Assembly: GCA_044220875.1 (NCBI GenBank)
Contig: JBGAQH010000001.1
Span: 868,001 to 932,000 of the forward strand
Source: JAEUIT01 sp044220875
Lineage (GTDB): Bacteria; Planctomycetota; Phycisphaerae; Phycisphaerales; SM1A02
Direction: 5' to 3'
Length of the DNA: 64,000 nucleotides
This document shows positions 17,201 through 25,360 of the stretch, piece after piece. Under the pieces are notes generated by a model. The model saw nothing but the letters and a program-made list of their open reading frames with translations, was not told the origin of the DNA and made no database searches. Numbering within the stretch: position 1 is the first letter of the stretch; each line of letters starts with the position of its first letter. The position numbers and the translations under genes are program-made.

Positions 17201-19973
17201 CCTCTCGAATCCGACGCTCGACGACAACCTCTATACGGTGGTTGTCGCCGAGTCCTGCGCGGCACCGACGCGCCTGGACGGGCTGACCGTGCAGTCGGCG
17301 CGCGCCGATCTGCTGAACGTCGCCGATTCCGGCGCCGGGGTCGCCGTCGATGGCGGCGTGCTCACGCTTGATCGTGTGAGGATCCTGAGCAACCGCGCCC
17401 TCCGGGAAGGGGCGGGCCTGACCCTCGTGAACAGGGCGACGGTCGATTGCAGCGACTGCGTTTTCGCGGGCAACTTCGTGACCGGCGTCTCCGCAGTCGT
17501 CAGTGAGGGCGCAGGGGTGTTCGTTCAGTCGGGCTCGACATGCCAGCTCGTTGGCGGTGAGGTCAGCGTCAACGCCGGGAATGGCGCGGTCTGCGTCCAC
17601 GGTGCCCTGAGCGCCGAGAACGTGAACTTCGTCAACGGCCTGACGCTCCCCATTCGCGTGGTCGGCGGCGTCGCGTCGTTCACGGGCTGCACGATCGCGA
17701 ACAACGCCGGGGGCTTCGGTCTGCCGACCGGCGCGGGCATGCAGGCGATCGACGGCGCGGTGACCGCGACCGACTGCGAGTTCACCGCCAACAGCGCCGC
17801 GGTCGGCGCTGCGGTGCTCATCACCGGCGGTTCGCACCTCTTCGATCACTGCACCTTCACCGGCAACCACGCCGCGACGGGTGGAGCGATCTCCGTGACC
17901 GGCGGCCCGGGCGGAGCGACGGCGTTCCGGGAGTGCACCTTCGACGGCAATACCGCGACCGGCGCCGGCGGTGCTGCCCTCGTGCGATTCACCTACCCGG
18001 TGGCGTTCGACGGATGTCTCTTCAGCGGGAACCAGTCGGGCGACGTCGGCGGCGCGATCTCGGTCGGCACCTTCGGGACGCCCACCCTGTCGAGCTGCAC
18101 CCTTGCGAACAATGTCGCCGCAAGCGCCGGTGGCGCGATCGATCACGGGGACTTCGGCGTCACCGCGCTCGATGGCTGCGTTTTCAGCGGCAACTCGGCG
18201 CCGGTCGGCTCAGCCCTGCGCAACCGGCGCGGCACGGTGCTGCTCGGCGCGAATCTCGGGCTTCCGCCGGGCGCTGGCGCAGGCACCGGCGTCGTGAACA
18301 GCGGTTCGCTCCGGCCCGGCACGGTCGACAACCCGACGGCGATCACCACGATCGCCGGCGGCTTCACCCAGGCGTTCGAGGGCTCGATTGGGCAGCTCAC
18401 GCCTTCGCTGGTCCTCGATGTCGGCGGCACCGCGCCGGGAAGCGGACATGACCAGCTTCTCGTGAGCGGCACGGCGTCCGTCGCTGGAACGCTGATCCTG
18501 AACCTGCTTCCTGGCTACGAGCCAGAGGTTGGCGACTCCTTCGACCTCATCGTTGCCGACGCGATCGCGGGCAGCTTCAGCGCGATCGGGCTCGCCGGAG
18601 CGCCGAACCTCTCGGTCGAGCTGACCGTCGTCGGTGGCACGACGCTGCGGGCGACGATCGCTGCGGCCAAGCCACCCGTCTTCGGCGACCCGTTGGTCAC
18701 GGACCTTCAGGGCCTGCCGCGCGATGCCGCCGTTGCGGACTTCGACAACGACGGCGATCTCGATGTCGCCCTCGCGGTCGAGGGCGTCGCCCCCGATCCG
18801 GGTCGGGTGGTCGTACTCCTGAACGGAGGATTCGTCGACGGCGCGTGGCTTGGCTTCTCCGATACGCCCGTCGTGACGGCGGTCCCAGACGGTCCGACGT
18901 CGATTGCCGCGGGCGATTGGGATGGCGATGGGTTCATCGACATCGTGACCGCCAACGCCAACTCGTCGACGGTCTCGCTCCTCCGGAGCTTCGGCGGGAC
19001 GTTCTTCTTCCTCGATTCGACCCTCGCCGTCGGCGGAACGCCCAACGACGTCGCCATCGGCCAGTATGTCGGCGACGCGCTGCCGGACATCCTCGTCGCC
19101 CGCGGCACCAACAGCGGCATCGTCATCTTCCGAAACAAGGGGCTCGCCGGCTTCGAGCAGGCGCTCACGCTCGCCGCGGGCAGCAAGCCCGCGAAGCTTG
19201 CCCTTGCCGACATCGACCTCGACGGTGACGGCGATCTTGTTGCGGCGAACACCAGCGACTTCGTTTCCAATCCCTCGCCGCTGCTGAGCGCCCATGAGTA
19301 CAACGGCGACGGGACCTTCGCTCCAGCCACGTTCGCGCCGATCGGGCGAAAGACATCGGCCCTCGTGGTCGCCGATCTGGACGGTGACTTCTTCCCCGAT
19401 GCCGTCACCGGCAACCGTCTCGACTTCGGCATCACCATCCTTCGCGGAGCGCCGGATGCCTCGGCGACGTTCGTCGGCGCAACGCCGCAGTTGCTGCTGC
19501 TCGAGCCCTTCTCCCTTCGCGACGCCGACGTCGACCTCGATGGCGACCGCGATCTGGTGGGCGTGCTCAAGCCGTTCGTCTCCGGGCCGCGCCTGCAGAT
19601 CATCCGCAACGACACGGTGCCCGGCGGGCCCATCACGCTTGTCCTGGCTGACGTGATCCCCACGGATTTCACGCCCGAGTTCGCCGAGCCGATCGACGTC
19701 GATGACGATGGGGACGAGGACCTGCTCTTCGTCTCCTTCATCACCGGCGGCGTCGCTGATGCCGCGGGAGGACCGACGAGCCGCGTGAGCGTCGTCCTGA
19801 GCGACGCCGCCACGTCGTTGTTGGGCGATCTCAATCGCGACGGAGCGGTCAACGCAGCGGACCTTGCGATGCTGCTGGGCGATTGGGGCGTCGGGGCGAT
19901 CGCCGATCTCGACGGTGACGGGACCGTCTCGGCCAGCGACCTGGCGCTGCTGCTGGGGGCTTGGACCGGCTGA
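14295..19973 (+). CDS. giant exported beta-helix, FG-GAP and dockerin protein
   Basis: A 1892-residue surface protein. The ATG at 14295 follows AGGAGGA and starts a signal-like region ('ARIAPWACVALVCSACSADIA'). Residues about 35-520 form a right-handed beta-helix with polymorphic-membrane-protein-like repeats ('GGGxxT...CTFxxN'). A second block beginning 'YVRGNAAPGGDGRSWSTAARS' (about 870) repeats the same opening and helix. Between and after them are autotransporter-like 'GTLSPG' and 'GxFDLLxADxITGxFxSTNLP' segments. From about 1460 there are FG-GAP/VCBS-type calcium-binding repeats ('ADFDNDGDLDVALAV', 'ADLDGDFFPDAVTGN'). The C-terminus carries two dockerin repeats ('GDLNRDGAVNAADLAMLLGD', 'ADLDGDGTVSASDLALLLGA'). 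It is next to the T2SS locus. Likely an adhesin or polysaccharide-binding protein; ligand unknown. Confidence 0.88.
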   Translation: MHAVVDHANGRRAGTASCARIAPWACVALVCSACSADIAYVNAAAAPGGNGQTWATAYQHPQAALDAAALPGSPITEIWIAQGTYVATQKHPSQAPESEAFRMRNNLAIRGGFAGGESSASQADPDAHVTTLSGDIGVPGDASDNADHVVEAINLSPTAILSGVNVAFGESAIGAGLRVVGTNFVPGPVFERCTFHDNIGEGTLSEGCGAKVEGGGTFIECTFRDNSGSGSGVGVYAKTGISFIACTFEHNVNGGEGGLNGLGGGAFTSGQSVLFRDCVFRLNAAWRGAGLYATGGVRIEGCLLESNTAISTGGGAYVTGSDSQGTALVATTFLTNLAVSEGGGLASMNGGPTRMAGCSFIANTAPRGAGLLDSSQLSAASCAFVGNVATSDSGGAVRRFSQPGTFVGCTFYRNTAPQNAAGIRNFSTPLTVRGCVFWNNTVGAASGEAQQILTTPAPTVEYSCIQGLTGAFGGVGNIAGDPLFVDGIGADGIPGTEDDDLSLGSGSPCIDAGSTLAFPADILDADGDGNTSELSPLDARGALRFFDVVAVVDTGAGPPPIPDMGAFEVQAGPPTGVYVGPPNGSWFTPQNWSDGAVPGTETDVTVHGSVVIGAPGAVARSVTVGGDGTLTLGVSGGIAVMQGMTVEGGGALALADASTRLAVHDLTLAANASLMWVGGEIAIDGGAFTSARTIECGCAGPATLTLTANAGALAPTIEVCANGLVRGSGTIVGQFDLGGTLSPGLALEVASGGRAGAITVDGDVSCAESATVAMELLGTGAEQRDAVTVLGHLALDGALELSAGKLLVRELGGVFDLLRADLITGAFASTNLPEAASGLGFAVESGAEIVRATMVIDGSAPRIYVRGNAAPGGDGRSWSTAARSLDGVLTAIRQVPSDTTEVWVGEGTYVPSIEQDVGDPRSAHLRMVSQVSLYGGFAGTETSTDERDISAHPTILSGDRLGNDVPDFLLSNPTLDDNLYTVVVAESCAAPTRLDGLTVQSARADLLNVADSGAGVAVDGGVLTLDRVRILSNRALREGAGLTLVNRATVDCSDCVFAGNFVTGVSAVVSEGAGVFVQSGSTCQLVGGEVSVNAGNGAVCVHGALSAENVNFVNGLTLPIRVVGGVASFTGCTIANNAGGFGLPTGAGMQAIDGAVTATDCEFTANSAAVGAAVLITGGSHLFDHCTFTGNHAATGGAISVTGGPGGATAFRECTFDGNTATGAGGAALVRFTYPVAFDGCLFSGNQSGDVGGAISVGTFGTPTLSSCTLANNVAASAGGAIDHGDFGVTALDGCVFSGNSAPVGSALRNRRGTVLLGANLGLPPGAGAGTGVVNSGSLRPGTVDNPTAITTIAGGFTQAFEGSIGQLTPSLVLDVGGTAPGSGHDQLLVSGTASVAGTLILNLLPGYEPEVGDSFDLIVADAIAGSFSAIGLAGAPNLSVELTVVGGTTLRATIAAAKPPVFGDPLVTDLQGLPRDAAVADFDNDGDLDVALAVEGVAPDPGRVVVLLNGGFVDGAWLGFSDTPVVTAVPDGPTSIAAGDWDGDGFIDIVTANANSSTVSLLRSFGGTFFFLDSTLAVGGTPNDVAIGQYVGDALPDILVARGTNSGIVIFRNKGLAGFEQALTLAAGSKPAKLALADIDLDGDGDLVAANTSDFVSNPSPLLSAHEYNGDGTFAPATFAPIGRKTSALVVADLDGDFFPDAVTGNRLDFGITILRGAPDASATFVGATPQLLLLEPFSLRDADVDLDGDRDLVGVLKPFVSGPRLQIIRNDTVPGGPITLVLADVIPTDFTPEFAEPIDVDDDGDEDLLFVSFITGGVADAAGGPTSRVSVVLSDAATSLLGDLNRDGAVNAADLAMLLGDWGVGAIADLDGDGTVSASDLALLLGAWTG

Positions 19974-20029
19974 GTGTCGCCGACCGCAGCCGACGCCGCC
20001 CGCGGCGTGGCAATGCCGCCGAGCGCCGG

Positions 20030-21283
20030 TCAGTGCCCGGTCATGGACGCCTCAAGCAGGGCGAATCGAACGACCGAGATCGATCGCCGCTCGGGCACCA
20101 ACAGCACCCAGTCGTGCGGACCATCGCCGGTGAACTGCACGTGGCGCGGGACGGCGCTTCGCGGATAGATGCGCGGCGGGTAGCCGGGGGCAGCCGCGGG
20201 GTGATCGAGGACGACGCCATCGGCATCGCTGACCATGACCGATCCGTCGGGCACCAGCGCCGCGGCGAATGATCCCTCGGCGAGCGGGCGATAGCTGCTG
20301 TCGCTCGGATCCCAGATGGTCATGCGGCGGAGATCCGGATCGAAGAGCACCAACTGCGACGACGACGCCGGGCCGACCGCCGCGTCGGTGCCCTGCGGCG
20401 CAAGCGTCTGGTAGGTCCGCTGGGCATCCATGCGCACCGAGAGGCGGCGGCGGATGATCGACTGCTGGAACGCCACCTGATCGGAGGGATCGCCGGCGGC
20501 GAGATCGACGATGCCGTCGTGCAGGGACATCACGAAGAGCGTCTGTCCGTCACGGGCAAAGAGCGGCAGCATCCAGGTCTGCTCGGGCGACGGCGGAATG
20601 TCCCATTGGGCGCCGGTCGTCCCGTGCTTGACCGACAGCGCGAAGCCGTCCCCGTCCATGTCGCGCGAGCACCACGCCAGCGAGCCGGAGGCGATGCCGT
20701 CGGCGCCGACGGCGAGGGCCGCGAACGCGTTCACGCGGCCGTCGTCGACGAGCCACTCCGGGCCGGCCGGCTCGGCATCCTTCTCGCTCGCGGAAGAGCC
20801 CGCTGCCGCCGCCGCCACGGCCTCGGCCGTCGGCCACTCCACGCGACCGATGCGCCGCGAGCCGTCGTCGAGAACCTCCTCGACCAGGAAGCCCTCGATG
20901 TCGGCGCTGCGGCCGAGGATGAGTCCCTTGCCGAGCGTGCGCACCCGTCGCCCCGTCTTGCTGTCGAGCGACCAGATCTCAATCGACGAGGCGAGAGGCA
21001 CGCTCTGACTCTTCGATGCGAGCAGCGTCGGCCACGTCGGCGGCACGCCCACCTGCGTCGCGAGCCATCGGCCGTCCGGCGAGAGCAGCGGCAGCGTGAA
21101 TCCGTCGTAGGGAATCGTGCAGACGCCGATTGCGGAGACGCTCGTCTGGCTCGCGCTGCCGAACGGCGGAGGCACCGATCCGGCCGGAGGCGGAACGATC
21201 GTTCCGCCGGTGCGCGTTTCGGTCGTGACGCAGCCGGTGACCAGAGTGCTGGTCACGAGGAGGATGGGCGCGATGCGGCGCAT
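20030..21283 (-). CDS. lipoprotein with possible beta-propeller, downstream of gspD
   Basis: A 417-residue predicted lipoprotein: 'MRRIAPILLVTSTLVTGC' with Cys18 as the lipidation site, then a Gly/Pro-rich linker. The body contains phrases typical of TolB/WD40-like propellers ('FTLPLLSPDGRWLATQ', 'SSIEIWSLDSKTGRRVRTLG', 'MTIWDPSDSSYRPLAEGSF', 'AALVPDGSVMVSDADG'), though no family can be named with confidence. The start at 21283 is preferred over 21379 because the latter would overlap the end of gspD and lacks a signal sequence. It follows gspD by 92 bp on the same strand and may be a T2SS accessory lipoprotein or an unrelated passenger. It converges with the giant beta-helix gene. Confidence 0.7.
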   Translation of the reverse strand: MRRIAPILLVTSTLVTGCVTTETRTGGTIVPPPAGSVPPPFGSASQTSVSAIGVCTIPYDGFTLPLLSPDGRWLATQVGVPPTWPTLLASKSQSVPLASSIEIWSLDSKTGRRVRTLGKGLILGRSADIEGFLVEEVLDDGSRRIGRVEWPTAEAVAAAAAGSSASEKDAEPAGPEWLVDDGRVNAFAALAVGADGIASGSLAWCSRDMDGDGFALSVKHGTTGAQWDIPPSPEQTWMLPLFARDGQTLFVMSLHDGIVDLAAGDPSDQVAFQQSIIRRRLSVRMDAQRTYQTLAPQGTDAAVGPASSSQLVLFDPDLRRMTIWDPSDSSYRPLAEGSFAAALVPDGSVMVSDADGVVLDHPAAAPGYPPRIYPRSAVPRHVQFTGDGPHDWVLLVPERRSISVVRFALLEASMTGH

Positions 21284-21375
21284 GGCGATCGGAAACGAAC
21301 GCCCGATGGGTCCGTCGCTCGTCGCACGGACATCCGTGGCGGAGCGGCGTGGCCCATCGGGCGACTCGGAAACAC

Positions 21376-24369
21376 TCACTTGGGGACGTCAACGGGGGGC
21401 TGGGCAGGCGCAGATCCCGAGCCGGTCGCCGGAGCGGAGCCGGTCGCCGGAGCCGAGCCGGTCGCCGGCGTCGTGGTGTAGTGTCCGGCCTCATCCGGCC
21501 CGCCCTTTTGGGCGCCTTCCGTGATGTCGACCGAGCGGAGATTCTCGAAGAACCCGCGCTCGCCCTTCGGAGTCGCCCGCTTGCCCAACGGCTGGCGGAG
21601 ATCCTCAAGACGCGACCGTTCGCCGGAGTTGAAGTTGGTGTCGTTGGCGTCCGGATTGTCGACGACGAGCGGCGTGACGAAGATCACGAGCTCGCTGACG
21701 TTCTTCTTCTTCTCGGTCGAGGAGAAGAGCGCGTCGCCGATCAGCGGAATGTCGCCCAGGAGCGGCAGCCCGCGCTTGATGTTGGTCTCATCTTCCTTGC
21801 GGATGCCGGAGATGACGATCGTCTGCCCGTTCTTCACCGTGATGCGGGTGTTGGTCTGGCGGCGATCGACGACCGGGTTGCTGTTGAACTGCGGCACCGA
21901 GAGATTCAGGTTCGACAGCAGGAGCTCGATGTCCATGTTGACGTTGAGCTCGCGCGTGATGCGCGGACGGACGTTGAGGCCGATGCCGACGGCCTTCGTC
22001 TCGAAGGAGCTCGTCGTTCCGCCGCCGGTGCCGCTGCCCGTCGTCGAACCGGTCTGGAAGGTGATGTCCTGTCCGCTGAAGAACTTTGCCTCCTCGTTGT
22101 CGCTCGTGAAGACGCGCGGTTCCTGAAGGATGCGGACGTCGTTGGTCTGATCGAGGGCCTGGAGGAGGAAGCCGACGTTCGACGTGATGTCGAGGGTCGA
22201 AACGTCAAACCACGGCGACGCGAAGTTGGCGCCGCCGGCGTCGCCGTTGCCCTTCGAGAGCGTCGTGTCGATGCTGCCGCCGACGGAGTTGTCGTTCCCG
22301 TTCAGCGTGGTCAGGTTGTTGCCCGTGCGCAGGCCCCACGAGAAGCCGTCGCCGAGCGAGACTTCCGCAAGCACCGCGGTGATCATCACCTGACGGCCCG
22401 GACGATCGAGATCCTCGATCATCTTCAGGATCGAATCCTGAATCTGCGGCGGGGCGAGGACGAGCAGCGAGTTCTGGGTCGCGTTCGGCACCACGCGGGC
22501 CTTGCCGATCGCAGCGCTCACCGGCGACGTCTCGGCGCCGTTCTGGCCGCCGCGGCCCGCCTGCCATGGGAACTGCACGGCATTGCCGCCGTTGGCTCCG
22601 TTCGTGCCGCCGGAGGTTCCGCCGGAGGTTCCGCCGGAGGTTCCACCCGAGGTTCCGCTGCCGGACGCGCCGCCCGCGGTGTCAAAGTTGATGCCGGTGA
22701 GGCCCTCGGCCGGAGCCGAGATGCCGGAGCCCGCGCCATCCTCGGCGAGAAGGATGTTGATGATCTCGGCGACCTTGAAGGCGCTCGCGTACTTCAGCGG
22801 CACGTTGGTCGGAAGGCCGACCTGCAGCGGCTGGTCGAGGGCCTTGACCATCTCGTCGAGCCACGGGAAGTTCTCCGGCGTCTTGCTGATCACGACGAGC
22901 TGGCTCGAGTCGGGATAGGCCTCGATGCGGAAGACGTTCGCGACCGCCGCCTGGGCGCCGCTGTCGCCGCCGCCGACGCCACCGGGGACGAAGGCGGACC
23001 GGTTGTTTCGATTGCCGCCCGTGCGGCCCGCGCCCGCGCCGCCGGAGCTTCCGCCCTCAAGCAGGGTCTGGAGCGTCGACTGGATCTTGAGCGGGTCGGT
23101 GTACTTGAGCGTGTAGGTCTTGAAGGGCGAGCCGAACTTGTTCGGCGGCAGGTCCCACGCCGTGGCCATCAGCCGATCGATTTCGGCCAGGATCGGCGGT
23201 TCGGCGCGGATCGTGATCGTGTTGAGGGCCGGCACCACGGTGACGACCATCTGCTCGCTCGTGCCGACCTGCTGGACGCCGGGCTGGGGCTGTCCGGGCT
23301 GGCCCGGCTGCCGACCGCCGCGCTGGTTCGGCTGTCCGCGCGGCGAACGGGCGCCGCCCGTGCTGCTACCGACGCCCTCGAAGAGGTCGCGGATGTTGTC
23401 GGCGATGAGATTCGCGTCCTGAAACTGAACGCGGTAGTTGCGGGTCTCGAGGACGACGTGCGGCGGAACGTCGAGGTTGTTGATGAGAAGCTGCACGCGC
23501 TTCGCAAGGCCGACGTCGCTGCTCAGCACGATCTGGTTCGAGTTCGCGTCGACGGCAATGGAGACGCCGTCGCTGGGCCACGAGGAATCCTGGATGCGAT
23601 CCGCGACGTCCTGGGCCTTCGAGTGCTTCAGGAGGAACGTCTTGATCACGAAGACGCCTTCCTCGTTCAGGCTCATCACGTCCTGGGTCGCGTCAAGCAC
23701 GATCCAGCGGCTGATCTTGGCGATGTCGGTGAGCGTGTCGATGGTGATGACCGTGTCGGTCTCGACGACGCCGAGCCCCGCGACCTTGAGGGCCTGGAAG
23801 ACGAGGTTGAGGGCGTCGCTCTTCGGAAGGGGACGATCGTTGACGATGGTGATTTTCGTGCTCTGGATCTTCGAGAGCGGCACGATCACGGCCTTGCCCG
23901 TCCACTCCTGGATGAAGGGGATGAGCGAGGTGACCGACTCTTCCTTGAAGCCGAGCGTCACTTCCTTGTTGTCGACGGCCTTGCCCGGGGTACGGCTTCC
24001 CGCGGGCGGCGACGTCGGGCCCGTCTTGCCGCCCTGGGCAGCAGGCGCCGGCGTGGGCTTGGCCGGATCGACCTTCGGCGGGTCTTGCGGAGCGGGCGCT
24101 GGCGCGGCGCTCGGACGCTCGCTAGCCGGCGCGGTCGCCGGGGCCGTGACCGGCGGAGTGACGGCGGGTGCGCCCGTCGCCGGACCCGAGGGAGGCGCGA
24201 CCGCCGGCGCCGTCGCGGGCTTCGGATCCTGCTGGGCAGTGGGCTGCGGCGCGGGTGTTGGTCGAGCGGCCTCGGACGCGAGCGTCGTTGCGGCAGCGGA
24301 GAGCAGAAGCGCCGCCAGGCTCAAGGTCGGAAGCACGAATACGCGAGTGGGCCGCAGTGAAGTCAACAC
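21376..24369 (-). CDS. gspD: type II secretion secretin GspD
   Basis: A 997-residue outer-membrane secretin that forms the exit pore. After a signal peptide ('LPTLSLAALLLSAAATTLASEA') comes an unusual Pro/Ala-rich spacer of about 130 residues, then N0 ('VTLGFKEESVTSLIPFIQEW') and N1-N3 domains interrupted by Gly/Ser/Arg-rich loops, and the secretin core: 'RQVMITAVLAEVSLGDGF', 'DVRILQEPRVFTSDNEEA', 'VVDRRQTNTRITVKNGQTIV', 'LPLLGDIPLIGDALF' and 'ELVIFVTPLVV'. The tail holds 'APATGS' repeats. I chose the GTG at 24369, preceded by GGAG; TTG 24366 is equivalent and the upstream ATG at 24471 would bury the signal peptide. It is separated from the other gsp genes by about 1 kb. No pilotin is recognised nearby except perhaps the lipoprotein downstream. 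Confidence 0.95.
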   Translation of the reverse strand: MLTSLRPTRVFVLPTLSLAALLLSAAATTLASEAARPTPAPQPTAQQDPKPATAPAVAPPSGPATGAPAVTPPVTAPATAPASERPSAAPAPAPQDPPKVDPAKPTPAPAAQGGKTGPTSPPAGSRTPGKAVDNKEVTLGFKEESVTSLIPFIQEWTGKAVIVPLSKIQSTKITIVNDRPLPKSDALNLVFQALKVAGLGVVETDTVITIDTLTDIAKISRWIVLDATQDVMSLNEEGVFVIKTFLLKHSKAQDVADRIQDSSWPSDGVSIAVDANSNQIVLSSDVGLAKRVQLLINNLDVPPHVVLETRNYRVQFQDANLIADNIRDLFEGVGSSTGGARSPRGQPNQRGGRQPGQPGQPQPGVQQVGTSEQMVVTVVPALNTITIRAEPPILAEIDRLMATAWDLPPNKFGSPFKTYTLKYTDPLKIQSTLQTLLEGGSSGGAGAGRTGGNRNNRSAFVPGGVGGGDSGAQAAVANVFRIEAYPDSSQLVVISKTPENFPWLDEMVKALDQPLQVGLPTNVPLKYASAFKVAEIINILLAEDGAGSGISAPAEGLTGINFDTAGGASGSGTSGGTSGGTSGGTSGGTNGANGGNAVQFPWQAGRGGQNGAETSPVSAAIGKARVVPNATQNSLLVLAPPQIQDSILKMIEDLDRPGRQVMITAVLAEVSLGDGFSWGLRTGNNLTTLNGNDNSVGGSIDTTLSKGNGDAGGANFASPWFDVSTLDITSNVGFLLQALDQTNDVRILQEPRVFTSDNEEAKFFSGQDITFQTGSTTGSGTGGGTTSSFETKAVGIGLNVRPRITRELNVNMDIELLLSNLNLSVPQFNSNPVVDRRQTNTRITVKNGQTIVISGIRKEDETNIKRGLPLLGDIPLIGDALFSSTEKKKNVSELVIFVTPLVVDNPDANDTNFNSGERSRLEDLRQPLGKRATPKGERGFFENLRSVDITEGAQKGGPDEAGHYTTTPATGSAPATGSAPATGSGSAPAQPPVDVPK

Positions 24370-25360
24370 GTCAGGTCTCCGACATGAAGGAAAGGTCGCT
24401 CGGGAAGGGTCGCGAAGGTGGGTCGGAGGGTTCACCGGCGAGCGCGCTGGGGGCGTGTCGCTGGCATCCACCGGATCAGCCTTCGATTGCTCTGTTCGGT
24501 CTGGCGAAGGGGCTCCCGATCGGGGGCGTCATGCTTCTTGAGGATTCGGCATGAGCCACGGTGCGGGACACCCACAACGAATTGCCTGACCGAGGGTTGA
24601 GGGCTCTGGCTCCTACCGCCGACAGGCCCCGAAGTTGGGCAGTCGACGAGTGAGGGGCGAGAGGAACAAACTGTACTGGACGACTGGAGTGGGAGGGTCG
24701 CCAACGGGCGAGTGGGCGTGAGGATTGCCCGACCCCGTTCGTACCCACGCTGCCGATGCGGAGCGGAGGCAGGAGCTTCGCGGTCGGGAACGTCGCCGAC
24801 CTCACCGGCGCCCATGGGAGCCGGCGCGAGGAGGGTGCTGAATCATCGGCGGTTTTGGGGTTCATGCTCGACCGAGCCATTCTCAAAGAGCCGTTCGACG
24901 AATCCGAGGAGCGGGGCAAATCGGGTCAGGTCCGAACCTGATGCGGCCCGAGCGCCGGCCACGCGAGGAGGGCGAACGCGGCATGCGGGAGCATGCGTGG
25001 AGGACCGTGGGCCCCTCGTTGGCCCACGCCGTGGCTGAGGAACTCGGCTGGAGCCGACGCCAGCGCCCGCGTCATGGCGGTGGCCACGATCGGTCCCGCC
25101 GCGACAGCGCCACCGAAACTGGTGTGGGAGTTCGGTGACCCGCTGCGAGAGGAGACCAGGACGTTGGCGCCGGCCCCGCGAGCTTCGCCGAGCGAGAAGG
25201 CCCTCTCGACGCGCGAAGTCTGGAGGAGATGTCGCGTGCGACGACCGACGTTGAACGCCCGCGAAACGTCAGCATCGCGCGACGATTGCGGTGATTTCAT
25301 GGAACAACATCGCCTCGACGCACGGGTGTGCATCGAGGCGATGAGTGAAGTCGTCGCAGT
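24370..25360. other. gene-free interval between gspC-like and gspD genes
   Basis: About 990 bp without a convincing gene. All open frames here have Ser/Arg/Pro-rich composition and no domain, start or codon pattern like the neighbours. The right edge holds the terminator of the upstream gsp operon (25308-25343); the left part must hold the promoter of gspD, which I could not locate. I see no repeat, IS remnant or tRNA-like structure. Confidence 0.6.
25308..25343 (-). terminator. terminator after the main gsp operon
   Basis: CATCGCCTCGA (25308-25318) pairs with TCGAGGCGATG (25333-25343), extended by GCAC/GTGC. On the minus strand it is followed by TTGTTCC. It lies 18 bp beyond the stop of the gspC-like gene, so it separates gspE-C from gspD. 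Confidence 0.7.

Noticed and set aside
13317..18146. 1609-codon minus-strand frame opposite the S10, exonuclease and beta-helix genes
   Set aside because: It crosses three genes with clear domains on the other strand and is a compositional artefact of high GC.
21349..24360. 1003-codon plus-strand frame opposite gspD
   Set aside because: Shadow of the secretin gene; low-complexity Arg/Asp/Val sequence without motifs.
24476..24919. 147-codon minus-strand frame in the gap upstream of gspD
   Set aside because: Ser/Arg/Pro-rich, no start signal, no domain and codon third positions unlike neighbours.
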